A DNA stretch of 64,000 nt, taken from contig JAFKDC010000009.1 in the NCBI GenBank assembly GCA_017255395.1, forward strand, positions 1 through 64,000, read 5' to 3'. Under the pieces are notes generated by a model. That model ran no database searches. It worked only from the letters and a program-made list of their open reading frames with translations, and was not told where the DNA came from. Below, piece by piece: positions 9,317 through 18,687 of the stretch (within the stretch, counting starts at the first letter, position 1; the number at the start of each line of letters is the position of its first letter). The DNA comes from Enemella evansiae. Lineage in GTDB: Bacteria; Pseudomonadota; Alphaproteobacteria; Rhodobacterales; Rhodobacteraceae. Made by a program: the position numbers and the translations under genes.

Positions 9317-10414
9317 TTAGCCCTGCATGATTTCCTTGAACCGGGCGAACCAATCGCTTTCGTTCTGGACCTGGACGGCGGAAGAGATGCGGATCAGATG
9401 GTCGAAATCCGCCGGCTCGGTCGGATAGGACGGGTCGCCCGCAAGCCCCTCGGGCGGGGTAAGACCCGGAACAACCCCCGGAAGCCCGAGGCCATCAAGC
9501 CAGACCTGCTGGCTTTCCTGCGACAGGGCCAGATTGATGTACTGCTTGGCCCAGTAAAGCTCGTTCTCCGGCAGACCCTTGGGAATCCAAAGGCAATCCG
9601 TATCGAATTTGCAGCCCTCTTCCGGCACGGTCCATGCCAGGTCGACGCCGTTTTTCTTCGCGGCCAGCGCGTTGGTCGAAATGGTACATGCGGCGTCGAT
9701 TTCGCCGGTCTGGAACCAGTTGGTGAAATCGGGGTCCTCACCCAGCAGCGGATTTTGCGCCTTGATCTCGCGGACAAAGTCCCAGCAGGCTTCCATATTG
9801 TCCGGAATGCCGTCGAGCGAACCGCCCCCGGCGACCTGCGCGGGGAAGTGGAACCCGATGCCGTCATTGTAAAGCGCGATACGGCCCTTGAACTTGGGAT
9901 CAAGCAGGTCGCGCCAGGATTTCGGCGCGCCGTCCGGGAAGGCCTCCGGGCGGTAGGCCAGCACATAGACATAGCCATAGGTGTTGACGAGCGGGTAGCC
10001 TTCGAGGCCGACGGGCTTCGCCAGATCGGTGGTGTTGGCCAGGTTGGGAAGATCCCCGATATCTTCCGTGACGCCCCGCAGCGCCGATTTGGTCGCGTTG
10101 GTCGTCGTGTCCCAATTGATATGGATCGGCGGAACGCGGCCCTGCGCGACGGCGGCCCAGACTTTCGGCTGGATCTCGTTGTCTTCGGTCAGATCGTGAC
10201 GCACTGCGATGCCGGTCATTTCGGTGAACCGGTCAGAAACGCCCTTCTTCAGCGATTCAACCCATTCACCGCCCCAGGCGCGGACGATAATCTCGGACGG
10301 TTTTTCCGGCTCCTGCGCCAAGACGCGGCTTGCGGGCATCGCGCTGAGCAGGGCCGCCCCGCTGGTTGCCAGACCGGCACGAAGAACGCCGCGGCGTGAA
10401 TATTTCGATGACAT
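9317..10414 (-). CDS. Periplasmic solute-binding protein of a PotD-type ABC importer
   Basis: A 365-residue protein with a twin-arginine export signal (SRRGVLRAGL followed by a hydrophobic stretch and a cleavage site near SRVLAQ, residue about 34). The mature part has the spermidine/putrescine-binding-protein fold pattern, for example IIVRAWGGEW at the start of lobe 1 and SWRDLLDPKFKGRIAL. This family binds polyamines but also amino-phosphonates, opines, thiamine and other small cations or zwitterions, so specificity cannot be read off. It sits between the ATPase and the permeases, the usual order for this class. Confidence 0.87.
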   Translation of the reverse strand: MSSKYSRRGVLRAGLATSGAALLSAMPASRVLAQEPEKPSEIIVRAWGGEWVESLKKGVSDRFTEMTGIAVRHDLTEDNEIQPKVWAAVAQGRVPPIHINWDTTTNATKSALRGVTEDIGDLPNLANTTDLAKPVGLEGYPLVNTYGYVYVLAYRPEAFPDGAPKSWRDLLDPKFKGRIALYNDGIGFHFPAQVAGGGSLDGIPDNMEACWDFVREIKAQNPLLGEDPDFTNWFQTGEIDAACTISTNALAAKKNGVDLAWTVPEEGCKFDTDCLWIPKGLPENELYWAKQYINLALSQESQQVWLDGLGLPGVVPGLTPPEGLAGDPSYPTEPADFDHLIRISSAVQVQNESDWFARFKEIMQG

Positions 10415-10451
10415 TCGGTAGTCTCCTCTGTTGTGAAGCGGCTGGCTTTTT

Positions 10452-11582
10452 TTATGCCGCTGGACTGAAGATCTTCAGGTCACGACGGTTCCAACCCAGC
10501 GCGACAGTGTCGCCAATGCGGAACAGTCCGAAACTGGTGGGGTCGTGGTGATAGACACGGAAGATCGCGCCCGAGAGCGCCCCGACCTCGACCACATACA
10601 TCTGGCGTTCGCCCTCGAAGATCGTGTCGGCAACGCGGCCTTCGAGCACCATCTCGCAAGCGCCGAGCGCCTCGCGGGACCCCGCCAGCCGGATCTGTTC
10701 GGCGCGGATTGCGGCCACAACGTCGGCGCCCGCCGCGAAATCACCGGCGTGCTCGCCTTTGACGACGACCTCGCCAACCTGAAGATTGCCATCGGCCGTG
10801 GCGGTGCCTTCGACAAAGGACGACAGACCCAGGAAACCCGCGACAAACGGGTTCTCCGGCGCGCGGTACAGCGCGACCGGTTCGGCCTGCTGCTGGATGC
10901 GCCCGCCATCCATGACGATGATATTGTCAGAGACGACAAGCGCCTCGCGCTGGTCATGGGTCACATTGATCGTGGTGACGCCCAATTCATGCTGAATGCG
11001 CCGAAACTCAAGCTGCATTTCCTCGCGCAGTTTCACGTCGAGCGCCGCAAGCGGTTCATCCAGCAACAGCAGATCCGGCTCGAAGACCAAGGCGCGCGCG
11101 ATTGCGACGCGCTGTTGCTGCCCCCCGGACAATTCGTTGATCCGGCGGTCGCCATAGCCACCGAGCTTCACGAGATCGAGAAACTGATCCACCCTCCCGG
11201 CAATCTGGCGCGGATTGAACCTGCGCATCTTGAGCGGGAAGGCGACGTTTTGCGCCGCCGTCATATGCGGGAACAGCGCGAGTTTCTGGAACACCATCCC
11301 GATCGAACGACGATGCGGCGGCGCGGCATCCACCGGCCTGCCATTGATGGTGATTTCGCCGGTCGTCTGTTTCTGGAACCCCGCGATCATCCGCAAAAGC
11401 GTTGTCTTGCCAGAGCCGGAGGGGCCGAGGATCGTCAGGAATCGCCCCTTCTCAAGATCGAAGCTTGCATCGTCCACAGCCAGCATGCCGTTGCCGAAGT
11501 CCATCGAAACATGAGACACGCGCACGGCAACCTCACGGACCGCTCGGGGTGGGTTTTTCTTCGCGACGATCTGGTCTGTCAT
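10452..11582 (-). CDS. ABC transporter ATPase (PotA-like)
   Basis: A 376-residue ATPase with Walker A (GPSGSGKTTLLRM), the ABC signature LSGGQQQRVAIARAL, Walker B and D-loop LLLDEPLAALD, and a C-terminal TOBE-like domain of about 110 residues typical of PotA/FbpC/MalK relatives. The ATG at 11580-11582 is used because the 13 upstream codons fall in the operator region. This is the first gene of an operon running ATPase, binding protein, two permeases, HisD-like enzyme, alcohol dehydrogenase and kinase-fold protein. A HutC-like palindrome lies about 50 bp upstream. Confidence 0.9.
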   Translation of the reverse strand: MTDQIVAKKNPPRAVREVAVRVSHVSMDFGNGMLAVDDASFDLEKGRFLTILGPSGSGKTTLLRMIAGFQKQTTGEITINGRPVDAAPPHRRSIGMVFQKLALFPHMTAAQNVAFPLKMRRFNPRQIAGRVDQFLDLVKLGGYGDRRINELSGGQQQRVAIARALVFEPDLLLLDEPLAALDVKLREEMQLEFRRIQHELGVTTINVTHDQREALVVSDNIIVMDGGRIQQQAEPVALYRAPENPFVAGFLGLSSFVEGTATADGNLQVGEVVVKGEHAGDFAAGADVVAAIRAEQIRLAGSREALGACEMVLEGRVADTIFEGERQMYVVEVGALSGAIFRVYHHDPTSFGLFRIGDTVALGWNRRDLKIFSPAA

Positions 11583-11618
11583 CGGTGTCCCTGTGATCTG
11601 TATTGAAGGGTAGGTAAG

Positions 11619-11657
11619 CACTTTTCAAATTAAAAGTATATACTTATTTTGAAAGTG
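11619..11657 (-). promoter_or_regulatory. HutC-like operator overlapping the ABC operon promoter
   Basis: A perfect 12-bp palindrome AAGTATATACTT (11634-11645) sits at the centre of a 39-bp imperfect inverted repeat whose outer arms are CACTTTtCAAA and TTTGAAAGTG. Read on the minus strand it contains a TATACT -10 element, so bound repressor would cover the promoter of the ATPase gene. The same 12-mer recurs in front of hutC at 21744-21755. Confidence 0.65.
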
Positions 11658-11688
11658 GATCGAAGGCTGCGGCACGCGGCATATCTGT

Positions 11689-12465
11689 CTAAATTTTAGC
11701 CAGATATCCGCCATCGATGACCAAACATTGACCATGCACATATTTGGCGCCGCTTGAGGCAAGGAACCGCACCGCCCCTGACAGGTCGGACAGATCACCC
11801 AGACGGCCCGCCGGTATTCCCTCGATCATTCGCGCCACCCAGTCGCTGTTCTCGTAGAAGACGCTGGTCATATCGGTCTCGAAATATCCCGGTGCAATGG
11901 CATTGACCCGCACCCCCATCGGCGCCCATTCGGCGGCCATGGCGCGCGTCATGCCGAGAATGCCGCTTTTCGATGCGCCGTAGGGCACGGCGCCCGGAAC
12001 ACCCACATAAGAGGTAAGAGAGGCCAGATTGATGATGGAACCGCGTTTTTCCTCGACCATCTTGGCGGCGACGGCCTGTGCAACGAAAAATGCTCCCTTG
12101 AGATTGGTGTCGACAATCTTGTCCCACAGCGCCTCGTCAACACCGAGCGTATCGCAAACTTCTTCGACGCCGGCATTATTGACGAGAACGTCGATCGGCC
12201 CAAGCGGTGCGATCTGCGAGCGGATCGCCTCGACGTCGCGCTGATCGAGCGCGAGACAGGTTGCCTCGCCCCCCAATTCGCGGATCTCCGCCGCCACGGC
12301 GGTCAGCGCCTCGGCGCTCCGTGCGCTCAGGATCAGGCGCGCGCCGTCGCCTGCGAACGCCAGGGCAATCTCGCGCCCGATGCCACGGCTGGCGCCGGTG
12401 ACGAAGACCGTTTTGCCTGTGAAATCAAATCGGAGATCGGCCGCGCAATCATTTTCACCTTGCAT
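11689..12465 (-). CDS. Short-chain dehydrogenase/reductase
   Basis: A 258-residue classical SDR. The NAD(P)-binding TGASRGIG is at residues 23-30, NNAG at about 96-99, and the catalytic triad is S149, Y162 and K166 (YGASK). A GTG two codons earlier could also start the protein, but the GGGAG ribosome-binding site is better spaced for the ATG. The gene is divergent from the HisC-like aminotransferase and 106 bp upstream of the ABC operon, from which it is separated by an operator. It probably oxidises a hydroxyl group of the same substrate family. HpsO of the sulfopropanediol pathway is an SDR in a similar gene set. Confidence 0.87.
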   Translation of the reverse strand: MQGENDCAADLRFDFTGKTVFVTGASRGIGREIALAFAGDGARLILSARSAEALTAVAAEIRELGGEATCLALDQRDVEAIRSQIAPLGPIDVLVNNAGVEEVCDTLGVDEALWDKIVDTNLKGAFFVAQAVAAKMVEEKRGSIINLASLTSYVGVPGAVPYGASKSGILGMTRAMAAEWAPMGVRVNAIAPGYFETDMTSVFYENSDWVARMIEGIPAGRLGDLSDLSGAVRFLASSGAKYVHGQCLVIDGGYLAKI

Positions 12466-12486
12466 TTCCACTCGCTCCCACGATTA

Positions 12487-12500
12487 TATGTCTATACATA
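12487..12500. promoter_or_regulatory. Divergent operator candidate between SDR and aminotransferase
   Basis: An inverted repeat TATGT-ctat-ACATA lies in the 74-bp divergent intergenic region. It shares TATGT and TATAC elements with the HutC-like sites elsewhere but is not identical to them. It could be a weaker site for the same regulator. Confidence 0.4.
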
Positions 12501-12539
12501 GTGTGACCAGCCGCCACGAATGAGTCAACGGAGTTTCCC

Positions 12540-13643
12540 ATGACGCCCCCCAGGTTTTGCGCCAGATCAGAGCTGAGTGCACTTAACGTATACAACTCGG
12601 GCCTTACACTTGCCGACGTGGCGACGCGCGCCAAGACCAGTCGTATTGCAAAATTGTCCTCGAATGAAAATCCGCACGGTCCGCACGCCGCGGTTCGGAC
12701 GGCGATGCAGGACGCGATTCTGCATCCTTTCCTCTATCCCGACCCCTCGGCCCGTGCATTGGCCGGGGAAATCGCCCGCCAGACCGGCGCGGCGAAGTCT
12801 CGCGTCGTCCTTGGCGACGGGTCGGAAGACCTGCTCAATGTATTGGCCCGCGCCGTGCTCAACGCGGGCGACGAGGTGGTGACGCTGTTCCCGTCCTTTC
12901 CGCTTCACGAGGATTACGCGAGGATGATGGGCGCGACGGTGACGCGCATCGGTTTGACGCCCGACTACCAGATCGACCTCGACGCGCTGCTTGCCGCCGC
13001 CGCGCGCCCTGTGCGGCTGACGCTTCTGGCAAACCCGATGAATCCGGCGGGGCTCTGGCTTTCCCCCGAGGCCCTCGATGCGCTGCTCGCCGCGCAACAT
13101 CCCGACAGTCTTCTGTGCCTCGACGAGGCATATGTCGAATATGCGGCCGGGCCGGATTATGCCTCTGCCGCCGACCGTCTCGCCGCGCACGACAAGCCGC
13201 TGCTCGTTCTGCGCACCTTCTCGAAGGCCTACGGTCTGGCCGGGCTGCGGATCGGCTATGGGATCTCGAACAGCGACGATGTGATCCGCGCGATGAACCT
13301 CGTGCGCACGCCGTTCAACACCAATGCGGTGGCACAGGCAGCGGCCCTTGCGGCGCTGACCCACACCGAGGACATGGCTAGGGGCGTTGCGGACACGCTG
13401 CGCGAGCGGGCACGGATGGCCGAGCGGCTGACCGCGCTTGGCCTGCGCGTCCTGCCGTCCAAGGGCAACTTCCTGTTTGTCGACTGCGGGCAACCCTCTA
13501 TCGACGTTGCCGATCGCCTCATCGATCTCGGTGTCATCGTCAAACCCTGGAAGCAGGAGGGATACGAGCGCTTCCTGCGGGTCTCGGTCGGCCTGGACTG
13601 GGAAAACGACCAGTTTCTGGAGGCCATGGCCCGGGTTCTCTGA
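12540..13643 (+). CDS. HisC-like PLP aminotransferase
   Basis: A 367-residue fold-type I aminotransferase of the histidinol-phosphate aminotransferase family. The PLP lysine is K229 (TFSKAYGLAGLRIGYG). The N-terminal SSNENPHGP, the NPMNPAG variant of NPNNPTG, and the D195-E-A-Y motif are present. The start is supported by GGAG ten bases upstream. It is more likely a catabolic paralogue than the biosynthetic HisC because it lies between hutF (convergent) and the SDR/ABC cluster (divergent), away from other his genes. Aromatic, imidazole or other amino/keto substrates are possible. Confidence 0.85.
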   Translation: MTPPRFCARSELSALNVYNSGLTLADVATRAKTSRIAKLSSNENPHGPHAAVRTAMQDAILHPFLYPDPSARALAGEIARQTGAAKSRVVLGDGSEDLLNVLARAVLNAGDEVVTLFPSFPLHEDYARMMGATVTRIGLTPDYQIDLDALLAAAARPVRLTLLANPMNPAGLWLSPEALDALLAAQHPDSLLCLDEAYVEYAAGPDYASAADRLAAHDKPLLVLRTFSKAYGLAGLRIGYGISNSDDVIRAMNLVRTPFNTNAVAQAAALAALTHTEDMARGVADTLRERARMAERLTALGLRVLPSKGNFLFVDCGQPSIDVADRLIDLGVIVKPWKQEGYERFLRVSVGLDWENDQFLEAMARVL

Positions 13644-13679
13644 CCCGGACCCCGCCGCTTTGACTTTGTGCGGTGCGGA

Positions 13680-15014
13680 TCAGGCGAGGACGCGCCGCAG
13701 CACCTCGGCAAAGCGCGCCTGCACCGCGTCACGGTGGATATGGCGCCCGGCTTGCACCACATGCGCGCCCGCGGCCCAGACATCGCTCGGCGCCACATCC
13801 CTGCCAAAGATCCAGCGATCAAGCAGCGCATCCCCCTGCCCCAGACCCAGGGGATCGGCCAGCGCCACCAGATCGGCCGGCGCGCCCGTGACGATCTGCG
13901 GCGCGGGGGCATCAAGCGCCTGCGCCCCGCCCGTCAATGCCGCGTCGAACAGGTGACGCCCCGTCGATCCGCCCTCGGGGGCGAGCACGTTGCGCGCGCG
14001 GGCGGTCAGACGTTGGCCGTATTCGAGAATGCGCAGCTCTTCGGCCACACCGATGCGGACGTTGGAATCCGTCCCGATGGCGATCCGCCCGCCTGCCGCG
14101 AGAAACGCTGGCGCCGAAAACAGACCGTCGCCAAGGTTGGCCTCGGTGACGGGGCAGAGACCGGCTACCGCGTTTGACGCGGCGATCCTCGCGGTTTCGT
14201 CTGCGGTCAGATGCGTGGCATGGATCAGACACCAGTCGGCATTCAAATCCGCATGGTCGAGCAGCCATTCGACCGGCCGCTGGCCGCAGAACGCCAGGCA
14301 ATCCTCGACCTCCTTCACCTGCTCCGCGATATGTATATGTATTTTGCGCCCCGGCAGCGCGGCACACAGGGCCGAGAGTTCTTCCGCACTGGTCGCGCGC
14401 AGCGAATGCGGGGCAAAGCCAACCCGGTCCTGCGATCGTGTCCGGCGCGCATCGCAGCGGGTGACGAGATCGACGAAGGCGTCGAGGGAATGGATGAACC
14501 GTCGCTGACCCGCATCGGGGGCCTGCGGACCAAAACCGGCATGCGCATAGAAGACCGGCAGATGGGTCAGGGCGATCCCCGTCTTCTCCGCCGCCGCGAA
14601 GATCCGCTCTGACAATTCGGCGGGGTTGCCATAGGGCGTGCCGTCGGGCGCGTGATGCAGGTAGTGGAACTCGCCAACGCGCGTATATCCCGCCTCTAGC
14701 ATTTCCAGATAGGCCATCTCCGCCAAGACGCCGACGTCCTCGGGGGACACCGAGAGCGCGAAGCGATACATCATCTCTCGCCAGGTCCAGAAACTCTCTT
14801 GCCCGGCGCCGCGCGTTTCCGTCAAACCCGAATGTCCGCGCTGGAACGCGTGGCTGTGCACATTGGGCATGCCCGCGATCACCGCACTGACGCACGTATC
14901 GCCCGGCGCGGCCTCGGCGCCGGGGCTGACCGATCCGATCACCCCCGCCCCGATCTCGATCCGAACGTTACTCTGCCAGCCCGATGGCAAGAGGGCCCTG
15001 TCCGCAAAGATCAT
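13680..15014 (-). CDS. hutF: Formimidoylglutamate deiminase
   Basis: A 444-residue amidohydrolase-superfamily enzyme that converts N-formimidoyl-L-glutamate to N-formyl-L-glutamate and ammonia, the fourth step of the five-step hut pathway. The metal site N-terminal motif NVHSHAFQRGH and the HIHIAEQ strand are diagnostic for HutF. The ATG at 15012-15014 has an AAAGGAGC ribosome site. It is divergent from hutI with a HutC-like operator between them. One stretch (14331-14342) uses two rare ATA isoleucine codons and resembles the operator. Confidence 0.94.
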   Translation of the reverse strand: MIFADRALLPSGWQSNVRIEIGAGVIGSVSPGAEAAPGDTCVSAVIAGMPNVHSHAFQRGHSGLTETRGAGQESFWTWREMMYRFALSVSPEDVGVLAEMAYLEMLEAGYTRVGEFHYLHHAPDGTPYGNPAELSERIFAAAEKTGIALTHLPVFYAHAGFGPQAPDAGQRRFIHSLDAFVDLVTRCDARRTRSQDRVGFAPHSLRATSAEELSALCAALPGRKIHIHIAEQVKEVEDCLAFCGQRPVEWLLDHADLNADWCLIHATHLTADETARIAASNAVAGLCPVTEANLGDGLFSAPAFLAAGGRIAIGTDSNVRIGVAEELRILEYGQRLTARARNVLAPEGGSTGRHLFDAALTGGAQALDAPAPQIVTGAPADLVALADPLGLGQGDALLDRWIFGRDVAPSDVWAAGAHVVQAGRHIHRDAVQARFAEVLRRVLA

Positions 15015-15070
15015 GTTCCGCTGCTCCTTTGTTGCGGCGCTTGCCTGCCGAAGAGTGAAAAGAATCGTCT

Positions 15071-15100
15071 TTTCAAGCAATCCTTTATATGTATATACTT
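15071..15100 (+). promoter_or_regulatory. hutI promoter with overlapping HutC-like operator
   Basis: TTTCAA at 15071-15076 and TATACT at 15094-15099 are spaced by 17 bp. The -10 element lies inside ATGTATATACTT (15089-15100), which matches the 12-mer AAGTATATACTT in all but two positions and contains the perfect 8-bp core GTATATAC. It sits in the divergent hutF/hutI region. From memory, HutC sites in other proteobacteria share a TGTATATACA-type core. Confidence 0.65.
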
Positions 15101-15155
15101 ATTAAAAGAAGGCGCAAAGACCTAAACGCGCAACCGATGATGCAAGCAGGGAACC

Positions 15156-16340
15156 ATGTCCGAACCGATCCTCTTGAAGAATGCCCGCCTCGCTTCCGAC
15201 ACCGATCACCTTGCCGAGATCGCGATCGCAGAGGGCCGCATCGCGGCCATCGGCACCGGGCTGGCGCGCGACGGCCACACGGTCCTCGATTGCGAGGGAC
15301 GGCTGGTGACACCCGGCCTGATCGATTGCCACACCCATATCGTTCACGGCGGCGACCGGAGCGGCGAGTTCGAAATGCGGCTCGAGGGCGCAACCTACCA
15401 AGAGATTGCACGGGCGGGCGGCGGCATCGTGGCCTCTGTCGCGGCAACACGCGCGCTGGACCCCGACGCGCTGGTCGCCGCCTCGCTGCCGCGGATTGAT
15501 GCGCTGCTGTCCGAAGGCGTGACCACGCTCGAGATCAAATCGGGATATGGGCTGTCCATCGAGTCCGAGCTCAACATGCTGCGCGCCGCCCGCCGCATCG
15601 AGGCGCAGCGCCCCGTTCGGGTCACCACCTCATGGCTTGCGGCGCATGCAATGCCCAAGGATTTCGACGGCGGCAAGGCCGCCTATATCCGCGACGTCGC
15701 CATCGAGGGCCTGCGCATCGCCCATGCCGAGGGGCTCGTCGATGCGGTCGACGCCTTCTGCGAATCCATCGCCTTCACCGCCGAGGAAATCCGCCCGCTT
15801 TTCGAGGCCGCGCGCGCCCTTGGCCTGCCGGTGAAACTGCACACCGAACAGCTGACCCGCTCGGGCGGCACCGCGCTGGCCGCAGAATTCGGCGCGCTTT
15901 CTGTCGATCACTTCGAATATGCCGAGGATGCGGAAGTCGCCGCGATTGCCGCCTCGGGCAGCGTCGCCGTGCTCTTGCCCGGCGCCTATTACATGCTCAA
16001 CGAAACCCGGAAGCCGCCCGTCGCAGCGCTGCGCCGGGCCAATGTGCCGATGGCGCTGGCCACCGATTGCAATCCGGGCACCTCGCCGCTTTCCTCGCTT
16101 CTGACCACGATGAACATGGGGGCGGTGCTCTTCGGCTTGACCGTGCGCGAATGCCTCGATGCCGTCACGCTCCATGCCGCTCGGGCGCTTGGCCGCGCGG
16201 GCGAGATCGGCGTCATCGCCCCCGGCGCGGCGGCGGATCTGGCGATCTGGAACGTCGACCGTCCCGCCCAGCTTGTCGGCCGTCTCGGCCATCACCCGCT
16301 TCACACGCGCATCTTCAAAGGAGCCGTCGTTCATGGCTGA
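15156..16340 (+). CDS. hutI: Imidazolonepropionase
   Basis: A 394-residue amidohydrolase that opens 4-imidazolone-5-propionate to N-formimidoyl-L-glutamate. The metal-binding H59-T-H61 ([10 protein letters not shown]), the KLHTEQ strand carrying another histidine ligand, and the late ATDCNPG aspartate motif are all present. It is the first gene of the hutI-H-G-U-D operon; its end overlaps the start of hutH by 8 bp. Confidence 0.95.
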   Translation: MSEPILLKNARLASDTDHLAEIAIAEGRIAAIGTGLARDGHTVLDCEGRLVTPGLIDCHTHIVHGGDRSGEFEMRLEGATYQEIARAGGGIVASVAATRALDPDALVAASLPRIDALLSEGVTTLEIKSGYGLSIESELNMLRAARRIEAQRPVRVTTSWLAAHAMPKDFDGGKAAYIRDVAIEGLRIAHAEGLVDAVDAFCESIAFTAEEIRPLFEAARALGLPVKLHTEQLTRSGGTALAAEFGALSVDHFEYAEDAEVAAIAASGSVAVLLPGAYYMLNETRKPPVAALRRANVPMALATDCNPGTSPLSSLLTTMNMGAVLFGLTVRECLDAVTLHAARALGRAGEIGVIAPGAAADLAIWNVDRPAQLVGRLGHHPLHTRIFKGAVVHG

Positions 16341-17862
16341 AACGCTCATCCCCGGGCAGGTGTCGCTGCGCACCCTTGCCGACATCTACTGGAATGCGAC
16401 CGATGTGATGCTCTCCGAAGCGGCCTACCCCGGCATCGCCCGGGCCGCGGCGCGCATCGCAGAGGTGGCCGCGGGCAACGCGCCCGTCTACGGCGTCAAT
16501 ACCGGCTTTGGCAAACTCGCCTCGATCCGCATAGACGGCGCCGAGGTCGCAACGCTTCAGCGCAACCTGATCCTCAGCCATTGCTGTGGCGTCGGCGCGC
16601 CGCTCGCACCCGGGGTCGTGCGCCTGATCATGGTGCTGAAACTCATGTCGCTGGGCCGCGGGGCCTCTGGCATCCGTCGTGACATCGTCGACCTGATGCA
16701 GGCCATGCTGAGCGCAGGCGTCATTCCGGTCATTCCCGAGAAGGGCTCTGTGGGCGCCTCCGGCGATCTTGCCCCCCTGTCGCATATGACCTCTGCCATG
16801 ATCGGCGAGGGTGAGGCCTTCTACGGGGGTCAGCGCCTTGCCGCAGGCGAGGCCCTGTCGCGCGCCGGGCTGTCGCCGGTCACGCTGTCGGCCAAGGAAG
16901 GTCTTGCGTTGATCAACGGCACACAGGTCTCGACCGCGCTGGCCCTTGCCGGTCTGTTCCGTGCTGAACGCGCCCTGCAAGCCTCGATCGTCACGGGCGC
17001 CCTGTCGACCGATGCGGCGATGGGCTCGACCGCGCCCTTTTCCGAGGAAATCCACACCCTGCGCGGCCATCGCGGTCAGATTGAGGTGGCAAAGACCCTG
17101 CGCGACCTTCTGGCCCAGTCGCAGATCCGCGCCAGCCATGCCGAGAACGACGAACGCGTCCAGGACCCCTATTGCCTGCGCTGCCATCCGCAGGTCTCCG
17201 GCGCCTGTCTAGACCTCTTGCGCCAGGCGGCCAGCACGCTGGAGACCGAGGCCAACGCCGCCACCGACAACCCGCTTGTCCTTTCGGACGGCACAGTGGT
17301 CTCGGGCGGCAACTTCCATGCCGAACCTGTGGCTTTCACAGCCGATATGATCGCCCTTGCGGTGGCCGAGATCGGCGCAATCTCGCAACGCCGGATCGCG
17401 ATGCTGGTCGATCCCGCGCTGAGCTTTGGCCTGCCGGCCTTCCTCTCGCCGAAACCCGGGCTGAACTCGGGCCTGATGATCGCCGAGGTGACCTCCGCGG
17501 CGCTGATGAGCGAGAACAAACAGCTTTCCCATCCGGCATCCGTGGACTCGACCCCGACCTCGGCCAACCAGGAAGACCATGTGTCGATGGCCTGCCACGG
17601 CGCACGCCGCCTTCTGCAGATGACGCAGAACCTGTTCCACATCGTCGGCATCGAAGCGCTGACCGGCGCGCAGGGCGTCGAGCTGCGCGGGCCGCTGACC
17701 ACCTCCGCCCCGCTCTGCGCCGCGATTGCGCGACTGCGCGAGGACGTCCCCGCCATCGCCGACGACCGTTTCATGGCGCCCGATCTCGAGACGGCGGCGG
17801 AGCTGGTCCATTCCGGCCAGCTCGCGCGTCCGGTCTATGATCTGCTGCCGGAGGTCTTCTGA
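16333..17862 (+). CDS. hutH: Histidine ammonia-lyase
   Basis: A 509-residue lyase that deaminates L-histidine to trans-urocanate. The residues forming the MIO electrophile are A142-S143-G144 ([12 protein letters not shown]), at exactly the numbering known for the Pseudomonas enzyme. Y52 (the usual Y53 region, VYGVNTGFG) and the late NQEDHVSM motif are also present. The start inside the end of hutI was chosen over longer upstream frames because MAETL precedes the conserved N-terminus and gives the normal length. Its stop overlaps the start of hutG. Confidence 0.96.
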   Translation: MAETLIPGQVSLRTLADIYWNATDVMLSEAAYPGIARAAARIAEVAAGNAPVYGVNTGFGKLASIRIDGAEVATLQRNLILSHCCGVGAPLAPGVVRLIMVLKLMSLGRGASGIRRDIVDLMQAMLSAGVIPVIPEKGSVGASGDLAPLSHMTSAMIGEGEAFYGGQRLAAGEALSRAGLSPVTLSAKEGLALINGTQVSTALALAGLFRAERALQASIVTGALSTDAAMGSTAPFSEEIHTLRGHRGQIEVAKTLRDLLAQSQIRASHAENDERVQDPYCLRCHPQVSGACLDLLRQAASTLETEANAATDNPLVLSDGTVVSGGNFHAEPVAFTADMIALAVAEIGAISQRRIAMLVDPALSFGLPAFLSPKPGLNSGLMIAEVTSAALMSENKQLSHPASVDSTPTSANQEDHVSMACHGARRLLQMTQNLFHIVGIEALTGAQGVELRGPLTTSAPLCAAIARLREDVPAIADDRFMAPDLETAAELVHSGQLARPVYDLLPEVF

Positions 17863-18674
17863 TGGACCCGGTTCTGATCACACGCGGCGACAGCCCGCTC
17901 GTCCTGGGCTTTCCTCACACCGGCACCCATGTGCCCGAGGACATTCACGCCAAGCTCAATGACGAGGGCCAGGCCCTGCGCGACACCGACTGGCATATCG
18001 AAAAGCTCTACGCGGGGCTGATCCCCGGTGCGACCATGGTGCAGGCCACGTTCCACCGCTATGTCATCGACGCCAATCGCGATCCGTCCGGCCACTCGCT
18101 CTATCCCGGCCAGACAACGACCGGCCTTGTCCCCGAGACGACCTTTGACAATGTGCCGATCTGGCGCGAGGGCTCTGCCCCCGACCCGGACGAGATCGCG
18201 CGACGCGCGGCGGCCTTTCACGCGCCCTATCACGCGGCGCTGGCCGCCGAACTGGAACGGGTCAAGGCGATCCATGGCTATGCGGTGCTTTACGACTGCC
18301 ACTCGATCCGCTCGGTCGTCCCGTGGCTCTTCGAGGGCACCCTGCCCGATTTCAACATCGGCACCGATGACGGGCGCACCTGCGACGCGCTGATCGAGGC
18401 CGCCGCCCATGCGGGCACGCAGGCGACGGGGCGGACAGAGGTCCTGAACGGTCGCTTCCGCGGCGGATGGACCACGCGCCATTACGGCCACCCGGAAACC
18501 GGCCTCCACGCGATCCAGATGGAACTGGCGCAGGCCTCTCATCTCGACACCGAAGAGCCCCCCTTCGCCCTGAGCGAGGCGAAATGCGCGATCCTGCGCC
18601 CGCAGCTTGCCGACATCCTCACCCGTATCCTGCAGGCCGCGGCAGAGGTCGCCGGACCCGCGTCCCAGCATTGA
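17862..18674 (+). CDS. hutG: N-formylglutamate deformylase
   Basis: A 270-residue zinc amidohydrolase of the FGase family that releases formate and L-glutamate, the last step of the HutF-dependent branch. The conserved PHTGTHVP at the N-terminus and YDCHSIRS in the middle provide metal ligands. It overlaps the hutH stop codon by one base and is followed after 13 bp by hutU. A second, divergent family member is found at 40876-41607. Confidence 0.94.
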   Translation: MDPVLITRGDSPLVLGFPHTGTHVPEDIHAKLNDEGQALRDTDWHIEKLYAGLIPGATMVQATFHRYVIDANRDPSGHSLYPGQTTTGLVPETTFDNVPIWREGSAPDPDEIARRAAAFHAPYHAALAAELERVKAIHGYAVLYDCHSIRSVVPWLFEGTLPDFNIGTDDGRTCDALIEAAAHAGTQATGRTEVLNGRFRGGWTTRHYGHPETGLHAIQMELAQASHLDTEEPPFALSEAKCAILRPQLADILTRILQAAAEVAGPASQH

Positions 18675-18687
18675 AAGGCCCGAAAAG

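Noticed and set aside
8229-9353. Longer N-terminus of the PotB-like permease
   Set aside because: The extra 53 residues are Arg/Pro-rich, unlike permease N-termini, and have no ribosome site; the shorter start gives the normal family length.
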